From NCBI GenBank assembly GCA_900542315.1, contig UQMV01000067.1:1-5383 (forward strand): a DNA stretch of 5,383 bases. The letters are read 5' to 3'. Position numbers and translations under genes: made by a program. Shown piece by piece: positions 1 through 4,865 of this stretch. The stretch comes from an uncultured Collinsella sp. (lineage in GTDB: Bacteria; Actinomycetota; Coriobacteriia; Coriobacteriales; Coriobacteriaceae). Numbering within the stretch: the first letter of the stretch is position 1; every line of letters begins with the position of its first letter. The notes under the pieces are model-generated. The model had not been told where the DNA came from. It saw only the letters and a program-made list of their open reading frames with translations, and did not search any database.

Positions 1-54
1 CGGCATACGAGATACGGAACTGTGACTGGAGTTAGACGTGTGCTCTTCCGATCT
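1..54 (+). other. Illumina P7/TruSeq index adapter contamination (not genomic)
   Basis: Bases 1-13 match the 3' end of the Illumina P7 oligo (CGGCATACGAGAT). Bases 14-21 (ACGGAACT) occupy the 8-base index slot. Bases 22-54 match the TruSeq read-2 primer region ending GCTCTTCCGATCT, except that one C is missing after base 33 (GGAGTTAGACG where the adapter has GGAGTTCAGACG). The reverse complement of the index, AGTTCCGT, agrees with my memory of TruSeq LT index 14. The order P7, index, primer, insert is that of an untrimmed library molecule, so genomic DNA begins at about base 55 and the true upstream sequence is missing. No biological feature should be called in this stretch. Confidence 0.98.
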
Positions 55-147
55 ACGAGGACTAACGAAGCAGGGGAGACGCGTACCTCACGCGCCGCGG
101 GCGCTACGGCGCCCAAAGGCGACGCCCAGCCCGTCTATCCGCACACC
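55..147 (+). other. Residual upstream region of rluB at the contig edge
   Basis: This is the only genomic sequence upstream of the proposed rluB start. It stays open in the rluB frame but contains no ATG, GTG or TTG in that frame before 148. In the frame starting at 57 a TAA occurs at 63-65 after only two codons. This could be the end of an upstream gene (scpB would be expected from actinobacterial gene order), but two codons cannot prove that. A purine-rich AGGGGAG (72-78) resembles a Shine-Dalgarno site, but no standard start codon lies at a suitable distance. It is either a 5' leader or part of a longer N-terminus whose start was lost. Confidence 0.5.
99..114 (+). promoter_or_regulatory. 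Short perfect hairpin with UACG tetraloop upstream of rluB
   Basis: GGGCGC (99-104) and GCGCCC (109-114) are perfect inverted repeats around TACG (105-108). In RNA this gives a 6-bp all-GC stem closed by C-G around UACG, which belongs to the very stable UNCG tetraloop class. No T-run follows (the next bases are AAAGGCG), so it is not a standard intrinsic terminator. It could be a 5'-end stabiliser, a processing signal, a remnant structure between an upstream gene and rluB, or a chance palindrome in GC-rich DNA. Function is unproven. Confidence 0.4.
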
Positions 148-1023
148 ATGCGCCTGCAGCGCTTTTTGGCGCGCGCGGGCGTGGCGAGTCGCCGCGGCTC
201 GGAGGACCTGATGACCGCCGGTCGCGTGACCGTCAACGGCCAGGTCGCGACCGAACTGGGCACCAAGGTCGATGTGGACCGCGACCATATCGAGGTCGAC
301 GGCATGCCCGTCAAGCTCAACCAGGGCGCCGTGTACCTGATGCTCTACAAGCCAACCGGCTACCTCACCACCATGAGCGACCCGCAGGAGCGCCCCTGTG
401 TGGCCGACCTGGTCCCGTGCGACCGCTTTCCGGGGCTCTTCCCGGTGGGTCGCCTGGACCGCGACACCACGGGCCTTCTGCTCTTTACCACCGACGGCGA
501 CCTTTCGCAGGATCTGCTGCACCCCAGCAAGCACGTCTACAAGACCTATCAGGCACTGGTAGACGGCCGCCTGACCGATCGCGACTTGGAACCGCTGCGT
601 CGCGGCATCGAGCTCGACGACGGCCTGTGCCAGCCGGCGATCTGCCGGGTCATCGGCGCGCGCGAGGCCGAGGCCGTGGCTCCGCAAGGCGTCAAGCCCG
701 GCACCACCGCCGTGGAGGTCATCATCCGCGAGGGACGCAAGAACCAGGTCAAGCGTATGCTAAGCAAGATCCACCACCCGGTGATCCGCCTGCATCGCTG
801 CAACTTTGCCGGCCTGGAGCTCAAGGACGTGGCCAAGGGCTCGTGGCGCGAGCTCACCGAGCGCGAAGTGCAGATCCTCAAGGCCGGCGGCACCCCGCCC
901 AAGCAGGCCAGCTCCAAACGCGGCACCGCGACAGCGGCCAACCCCGCGGCCCGCACGCGCCATCACGGCAGTCACGGCTCCGCGCCCAAGCGCAACACTT
1001 ACCGCGAGCGCTACACGGGCTAG
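148..1023 (+). CDS. rluB: RluB/RsuA-family rRNA pseudouridine synthase
   Basis: Isomerises a uridine of ribosomal RNA to pseudouridine in the cytoplasm. The RluB subgroup modifies helix 89 of 23S rRNA near the peptidyl-transferase centre. From ATG 148 the protein is 291 aa. An S4 RNA-binding domain fills residues 1-60 (MRLQRFLARAGVASRR, then GRVTVNG). The catalytic domain follows, with GRLDRDTTGLLLFTTDGD at 101-118, where D104 is the expected catalytic aspartate, and later REGRKNQVKRML and HPVIRLHR. Residues 249-291 form a basic, low-complexity tail that is probably disordered. ATG 148 is chosen because S4 proteins of this family usually begin MRLQ and the upstream frame runs into adapter. 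There is no convincing Shine-Dalgarno site just before it, so a longer native N-terminus is possible. The choice of RluB over RsuA or RluE/F rests on neighbourhood (next to cmk, near der) and general similarity. Confidence 0.92.
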   Translation: MRLQRFLARAGVASRRGSEDLMTAGRVTVNGQVATELGTKVDVDRDHIEVDGMPVKLNQGAVYLMLYKPTGYLTTMSDPQERPCVADLVPCDRFPGLFPVGRLDRDTTGLLLFTTDGDLSQDLLHPSKHVYKTYQALVDGRLTDRDLEPLRRGIELDDGLCQPAICRVIGAREAEAVAPQGVKPGTTAVEVIIREGRKNQVKRMLSKIHHPVIRLHRCNFAGLELKDVAKGSWRELTEREVQILKAGGTPPKQASSKRGTATAANPAARTRHHGSHGSAPKRNTYRERYTG

Positions 1024-1089
1024 GCAACCCGCCGCACCCCAACGCCCGCGAACCATACCAGCACGTCAACCACCGAAAGGAAGCATTGC
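1024..1089 (+). promoter_or_regulatory. C-rich, G-poor rluB-cmk intergenic spacer with cmk ribosome binding site
   Basis: This is the largest complete gap in the window. By count it holds 29 C, 13 G, 20 A and 4 T, and I find no hairpin or T-run in it. AAAGGA at 1076-1081 lies 8 nt before the cmk ATG and is a plausible Shine-Dalgarno site. I see no convincing -35/-10 promoter. The C>G bias is the kind seen in unstructured RNA such as Rho-loading regions, but it is too short to claim that. Confidence 0.5.
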
Positions 1090-1776
1090 ATGATCGTCGC
1101 CATCGACGGCCCCGCCGGTTCCGGCAAGTCCACCATCGCCAAGGAGATCGCCCGCCAGCTGGGCTTTAACAAGCTCGATACGGGCGCCATGTATCGCGCC
1201 GTCACCTTCGCCGCGCTCGACCGCGGCATCGATCTGAACGACGAGGCGGCCATCGACGCTCTCGCCGAGCAGATCGAAATCCGCTTTACCAACGGCACCG
1301 GCGAGGACACGCGCCTGACCATCGACGGCAAGGACGCATCGGCTGCCATCCGCACCCCGCAGGTGGACGCCAACGTCTCCAAGGTCTCGGCTTACCCGGG
1401 CGTGCGCGCCGCCATGCTCATCCACCAGCGCCGCGCAGCCGAGGACCGCGATATCGTGGCCGAGGGTCGCGACATCGGAACCGTCGTGTTCCCTAACGCG
1501 CAGGTCAAGGTCTTCCTGACCGCCGACCCGCGCGAGCGCGCCCGTCGCCGTGTGCTGCAGCGTCACCAAAACGATGCCCAGCCGCTCACGTCCGAGCAGC
1601 TCGAGGCCGAGGTCGACGAGACCCTCGACGCCCTTAAGCAGCGCGACAAGCTCGACAGCAGCCGCGAGGTCGCCCCGCTCGTGCCCGCCGAGGACGCCGT
1701 GCACGTCGACTCCACCGCTCACACCATCGACGAGGTCGTTCGTATCATCGAGGACCTCATCAACCAAAGGAGGTAG
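1090..1776 (+). CDS. cmk: Cytidylate kinase, (d)CMP kinase
   Basis: Transfers phosphate from ATP to CMP or dCMP to make CDP or dCDP in the cytoplasm, feeding RNA, DNA and CDP-diacylglycerol synthesis. It is 228 aa, essentially the length of E. coli Cmk (227 aa). Visible motifs are the P-loop GPAGSGKST (7-15), the substrate-binding DTGAMYRAV (30-38), the insert-region segment from about 77 to 121, EGRDIGTVVFP (125-135), and an Arg-rich lid segment (DPRERARRR) followed by a helical C-terminus. All expected nucleotide-binding residues appear present. ATG 1090 is supported by AAAGGA 8 nt upstream and by the immediate start of the family motif MIVAIDGPAGSGKST. The last codons (NQRR-stop) overlap the plsC ribosome binding site, so plsC translation is likely coupled to this gene. 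The rluB-cmk pairing is common in actinobacteria. Confidence 0.97.
   Translation: MIVAIDGPAGSGKSTIAKEIARQLGFNKLDTGAMYRAVTFAALDRGIDLNDEAAIDALAEQIEIRFTNGTGEDTRLTIDGKDASAAIRTPQVDANVSKVSAYPGVRAAMLIHQRRAAEDRDIVAEGRDIGTVVFPNAQVKVFLTADPRERARRRVLQRHQNDAQPLTSEQLEAEVDETLDALKQRDKLDSSREVAPLVPAEDAVHVDSTAHTIDEVVRIIEDLINQRR
1766..1773 (+). promoter_or_regulatory. plsC ribosome binding site inside the end of cmk
   Basis: AAAGGAGG is a near-perfect match to the anti-Shine-Dalgarno sequence. It lies wholly within the last codons of cmk, directly before the TAG stop (1774-1776), and 6 nt before the plsC ATG at 1780. It fixes the plsC start and implies that plsC translation starts as ribosomes finish cmk. Confidence 0.9.
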
Positions 1777-1779
1777 CCC

Positions 1780-2508
1780 ATGCGCCTGTTTAAGCAGACG
1801 CCCGAGGACTATTACAACGCCCCCTACGCCGAGTTCCCGGCGCTCATCCGCGGCACCGTTTTCGTGGTCATGGCAATCCTTTGGGCCTTCTCCAAGCTCA
1901 TGTGGCGTTGGAAGGTCGAGGATGCCGATCTGCTGTTTGAGCGCCAGGAAGGCCGCGGCAGCGTGGTCATCTGCAACCACACCTCGATGGCCGAGCTCTT
2001 GGCCGTGGAGACGGCGCTGTTCTTTGGGGGGCGCCGCATTCGCCCCATCTTTAAGTCCGAGTTCGCCAAGAACAAAATTGTGCGCTGGGCCTTTAGCCGC
2101 GTTGGCGGCATCCCCGTGGAGCGCGGTACTGCCGATATGAAGTGCCTGCGCGCCGCTCAGCATGCGCTGCAGCGCGGCGAGGACGTCCTGATCTTCCCTG
2201 AGGGCACGCGCATCCGCTCGCGCGAGATCAAGCCCGAGGTCCACGGCGGTTTTGCGCTCATCGCTCAGATGGGCAAGGCGCCCGTCAACCCGCTCGCCAT
2301 CTGCGGCTGGTCCGACATCACGCCCGCGGGCAAAAAGCTCATACGTCCCAAGAAGTGCTGGATCCGCGCCGGCAAGGCCGTCTCGTTTTCCGATGCACCG
2401 GATGGGCTTAAGCGCACAGAGCGTCTAACCTGGTTTGTGTCCGAGGCCATGAACCGCGTCTACGCCATGCGAGACGAGCTGTGCGATGAGCATCCGGGCA
2501 GGTTCTAG
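1780..2508 (+). CDS. plsC: 1-acyl-sn-glycerol-3-phosphate acyltransferase (PlsC-like), HX4E variant
   Basis: Expected to acylate the sn-2 position of lysophosphatidic acid to make phosphatidic acid at the inner face of the membrane. It is 242 aa, normal for PlsC. A hydrophobic segment at about 21-41 fits a membrane helix or membrane-associated hairpin. Acyltransferase block I reads ICNHTSMAELL, with H67 and then E72 where the family has Asp (HX4D). Block II appears as RPIFKSEF (88-95), block III as GGIPVERGTAD (109-119) and block IV as FPEGTR (139-144), so the rest of the active site looks intact. The ATG is set by the strong ribosome binding site 6 nt upstream. The cmk-plsC-ispH order is familiar from Firmicutes. 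The exact acceptor is inferred from family membership, and another lysophospholipid or glycerol-phosphate acceptor is possible given the motif change. Confidence 0.9.
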   Translation: MRLFKQTPEDYYNAPYAEFPALIRGTVFVVMAILWAFSKLMWRWKVEDADLLFERQEGRGSVVICNHTSMAELLAVETALFFGGRRIRPIFKSEFAKNKIVRWAFSRVGGIPVERGTADMKCLRAAQHALQRGEDVLIFPEGTRIRSREIKPEVHGGFALIAQMGKAPVNPLAICGWSDITPAGKKLIRPKKCWIRAGKAVSFSDAPDGLKRTERLTWFVSEAMNRVYAMRDELCDEHPGRF

Positions 2509-2510
2509 CC

Positions 2511-3410
2511 ATGAGCGAGAACGTGACGAACACCTCCGCGGCTGCGTCCGACCAGGCAATCGCGCCTACCATCGAGATCGCCGCCCACGCCGGCACTTGC
2601 TACGGCGTACAGCGTGCGCTCGATATGGCGCTAGCCGCCGCACCGCAGGTAGATGAGTGCGCTCAGGTCCATACCTTGGGGCCGCTCATCCATAACCCCA
2701 TCGTGGTGCGCGAGCTCGCCGAGGCAGGCGTCGGTCTGGCCGACACCTTGGACGACGCCACATCCGGCACCGTGATCATCCGCGCCCACGGCGTGGTGCC
2801 GCAGGTCATCGATTCCGCTCGCGAGCGCGGCCTTAACGTCGTCGACGCCACGTGCCCCTACGTGAAGAAGGTCCATGTGGCCGCCGAGCGCCTGGTGCGC
2901 GAGGGCTACCGCGTGGTGGTCGTAGGCGAGCCGGGTCACCCCGAGGTCGAGGGCATTCTGGGCCACGCTGGCAATGATGCGCAGGTCGTGAGCTGTGCCG
3001 CCGACGCCGATGCCCTGTCGCTCAAGGGCAAGGTGGGCCTCGTTGTGCAGACCACTCAGACCGCGCAGAACCTCGCCGAGGTCGTGGCTGCCATCACCCC
3101 GCGCGTGCAGGAGCTGCGCGTGATCAACACCATCTGCGCCGCCACGAGCGAGCGCCAGCAGGCAGCCGCATCACTTGCCAAACGCTGTGATTGCATGGTC
3201 GTCGTGGGTGGCAAAAACTCGGGCAACACCCGCCGCCTGGCTCAGATTTGCGCAGACGCCTGCGAGCACACGCATCACATCGAGGAAGCTTCCGAGCTTC
3301 TGGCCGCGTGGTTTACCGACGCTCATCACATCGGCATCACCGCTGGAGCCTCCACCCCGCAAGAACACATCGAGCGCGCCGTCGAGCGCATCAAGGAGCT
3401 TTGCCGCTAA
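2511..3410 (+). CDS. ispH: 4-hydroxy-3-methylbut-2-enyl diphosphate reductase
   Basis: Catalyses the last MEP-pathway step: reductive dehydration of HMBPP to IPP and DMAPP, using an oxygen-sensitive Fe-S cluster. The protein has 299 aa. The three cluster cysteines are C30 (AGTCYGVQRA), C115 (VDATCPYV) and C209 (NTICAAT). Substrate-pocket residues are recognisable: H61 in GPLIHNP, H93 in RAHG, H143 and E145 in GHPEVEG (E145 is the likely proton-relay glutamate), T182 in VVQTTQT, S237/N239 in NSGNT, and S281 in AGASTPQ. About 18 polar residues precede the first conserved strand, compared with E. coli where the first cysteine is residue 12. The ATG follows the plsC stop by 2 nt with only a weak Shine-Dalgarno site (GCAGG), so coupled initiation is likely. 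The lipid product complements PlsC: undecaprenyl phosphate and quinones derive from IPP. Confidence 0.97.
   Translation: MSENVTNTSAAASDQAIAPTIEIAAHAGTCYGVQRALDMALAAAPQVDECAQVHTLGPLIHNPIVVRELAEAGVGLADTLDDATSGTVIIRAHGVVPQVIDSARERGLNVVDATCPYVKKVHVAAERLVREGYRVVVVGEPGHPEVEGILGHAGNDAQVVSCAADADALSLKGKVGLVVQTTQTAQNLAEVVAAITPRVQELRVINTICAATSERQQAAASLAKRCDCMVVVGGKNSGNTRRLAQICADACEHTHHIEEASELLAAWFTDAHHIGITAGASTPQEHIERAVERIKELCR
3393..3398 (+). promoter_or_regulatory. Possible distant ribosome binding site for the radical SAM gene
   Basis: AAGGAG lies in the last codons of ispH, 14 nt before ATG 3413, which is longer than the usual spacing. An in-frame TTG at 3401 is too close (2 nt) to use it. With the ispH stop only 2 nt before the ATG, reinitiation after ispH termination may matter more than this site. 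Confidence 0.45.
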
Positions 3411-3412
3411 CC

Positions 3413-4855
3413 ATGGACCAGACCGTACCCGCATACGCCGCCGAGGTGGCCGATTACGGGCGCAGCCGCGACCCCGAGCCGGGTGAGGGCGCGCTCGTAA
3501 AGAACGTGCGTCCCGAATCGCCCGCATGGGATGTGGGTATCGAGCCGGGCATGCGCGTGCTCACGGTCAACGGCGAGCAACTCACCGACATGATCGTATG
3601 GCTTTGGGAAGCAGACGACGACACCGTCGACCTTGAGGTTTTCGACCCGCGCGACAACACCGTCACCTCCGTCGAGCTCGACCGTTTCCCGGGAGAGGAC
3701 TGGGGCCTTGAGTTCGATGGCCCCATCTTCGATGGCATGCGCACCTGCGTGAACGCCTGCGTATTCTGCTTTATGACCATGCTGCCCAAGGGCGGTCGTT
3801 CCACGCTCTATATCCGCGATGACGACTACCGCCTGAGCTTTTTGCAGGGCAACTTCGTCACGCTCACGAACCTCACCGACGAGGACGTTCAAAACGTCAT
3901 CCAACGCAACATGAGCCCCATGAACGTGTCCGTCCACGCCGTGAGCCCCGACGTCCGCCGCCGCATGATGGGCCGTAACGCCCAGCGCGGCATGGATGTG
4001 CTCGAAGCCATCATGGCCGCCGGCATCGAGATTCACGCGCAGATCGTGTTGTGCCCCGGCATGAACGACGGCGAGGAGCTCGAAAAGACCCTGCGCTACT
4101 GCGAGGAGCACGAGCAAATCACGAGCCTGGGTATCGTGCCACTCGGTTTTACCAAGCATCAAAACCGCTTTAGCTGGTCCTACAGCGACAAGCCCGAGCT
4201 CGCGCGCGAGACTATTGCCATGATCCGGCCCTATCAGGACCGTGCGTTTGAGCGCTTTGGCCGTCACACGTTCCAGATGAGCGACGAGTTCTACCTGGAC
4301 GCCGGCATCGAGCCGCCCGCGGCCGATTTCTACGACGGCTACCCACAGTACTATGACGGCATTGGCATGATTCGCTCGTATCTGGACGAGACGGACGACG
4401 TCCTTGCCGCCGACGCCGAGCGCCTAGCGCGCATCCGTGAGACAATCGCCGCTCGCGGCCAGCGCCTGCTGTGCCTCTCTGGCGCCAGCGCGCGCGACAC
4501 CGTGGCCCGCTTCGTGGAGTCTCCGCAGGGCCTCTCCGGCACCGTCACGGCCATCAAGAACCGCTACTTTGGCGGCAACGTGGACGTGACCGGCCTCATT
4601 GTCGCGAGCGATATCCTGGAGCAGCTGCCGCAAGACCTGTCGGGGGTTATGCTCTTTGTGCCTAAGCTCATGTTCAACGCTGACGGCATGACGCTTGACG
4701 AGTATCATCGTGACGATTTACTCGCAAGCCTTGAAGCTCGCGGCGCCGAGGTTCATGTGGTGTCGACCATGCCGCATGAGCTGCTCGATACCCTGGAGCA
4801 GATCCTTGGCATTACGCCTGCCGACTCTACTACTTCCACTGACCCTACCCATTAA
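3413..4855 (+). CDS. PDZ / radical SAM / DUF512 protein of unknown function
   Basis: 480 aa. Residues 24-80 look like a PDZ-type domain (ALVKNVRPESPAWDVGIEPG, then VLTVNGEQLTD). The radical SAM cluster motif is C112-x3-C116-x2-C119 in CVNACVFCF, followed by LPKGGRSTLYIRDDDYRLSF, GNFVTLTNL (146-154) and SVHAVSPDVRRRMMG (173-187). The remaining part matches DUF512: SDEFYLDAG (290-298), GYPQYYDGIGM (309-319) and a C-terminal NRYFGGNVDVTGL (383-395). The family is expected to bind a 4Fe-4S cluster and cleave S-adenosylmethionine, but to my knowledge its reaction is unknown. DUF512 genes often lie beside der in Firmicutes, as here. ATG 3413 is chosen because it follows the ispH stop by 2 nt and begins just before the PDZ fold. 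The open frame extends upstream into ispH, but that part has no family character. The C-terminus ends in a short Ser/Thr-rich tail. The domain call is strong; the function is not assigned. Confidence 0.92.
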   Translation: MDQTVPAYAAEVADYGRSRDPEPGEGALVKNVRPESPAWDVGIEPGMRVLTVNGEQLTDMIVWLWEADDDTVDLEVFDPRDNTVTSVELDRFPGEDWGLEFDGPIFDGMRTCVNACVFCFMTMLPKGGRSTLYIRDDDYRLSFLQGNFVTLTNLTDEDVQNVIQRNMSPMNVSVHAVSPDVRRRMMGRNAQRGMDVLEAIMAAGIEIHAQIVLCPGMNDGEELEKTLRYCEEHEQITSLGIVPLGFTKHQNRFSWSYSDKPELARETIAMIRPYQDRAFERFGRHTFQMSDEFYLDAGIEPPAADFYDGYPQYYDGIGMIRSYLDETDDVLAADAERLARIRETIAARGQRLLCLSGASARDTVARFVESPQGLSGTVTAIKNRYFGGNVDVTGLIVASDILEQLPQDLSGVMLFVPKLMFNADGMTLDEYHRDDLLASLEARGAEVHVVSTMPHELLDTLEQILGITPADSTTSTDPTH

Positions 4856-4860
4856 AGGAG
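4854..4860 (+). promoter_or_regulatory. der ribosome binding site overlapping the preceding stop codon
   Basis: AAAGGAG starts within the TAA stop (4853-4855) of the radical SAM gene and lies 5 nt before ATG 4866. It is a strong Shine-Dalgarno match that fixes the der start and keeps the gene in the same transcript. Confidence 0.88.
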
Positions 4861-4865
4861 AGCAG

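Noticed and set aside
63..65. TAA as the end of an upstream scpB gene
   Set aside because: Only two codons precede it before the adapter. The idea fits known gene order but cannot be supported from the sequence.
99..114. Intrinsic terminator upstream of rluB
   Set aside because: The stem is good but is followed by AAAGGCG rather than a T-run.
22..147. N-terminal extension of rluB starting at GTG 22
   Set aside because: Bases 22-54 are adapter sequence, so this start cannot be native.
88..687. 199-codon - strand frame opposite rluB
   Set aside because: Antisense shadow with no motif; rluB is coding on the + strand.
417..1169. 250-codon + strand frame overlapping rluB and the start of cmk
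   Set aside because: An Arg/Pro/Gly/Ala-rich frame-shifted reading of rluB; it runs through the spacer into cmk out of frame.
1066..2244. 392-codon open frame on the - strand across cmk and plsC
   Set aside because: Its composition (Leu, Gly, Asp, Val, Ala) is typical of an antisense shadow of GC-rich genes. It has no motifs and is opposite two well-supported genes.
3191..3412. Upstream extension of the radical SAM gene overlapping ispH by about 220 bp
   Set aside because: The extra 74 residues are His/Arg-rich with no family character, and ispH is clearly coding here in another frame. ATG 3413 fits the 2-nt junction pattern.
3407..4267. 286-codon open frame on the - strand opposite the radical SAM gene
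   Set aside because: A shadow frame rich in His, Val, Gly, Ala and Asp with no recognisable domain; the + strand gene carries intact family motifs.
4811..4865. Frameshift or foreign sequence at the Ser/Thr-rich end of the radical SAM gene
   Set aside because: The pyrimidine-rich tail is short, in frame and ends at a stop that overlaps the der ribosome binding site, so it is an ordinary variable C-terminus.
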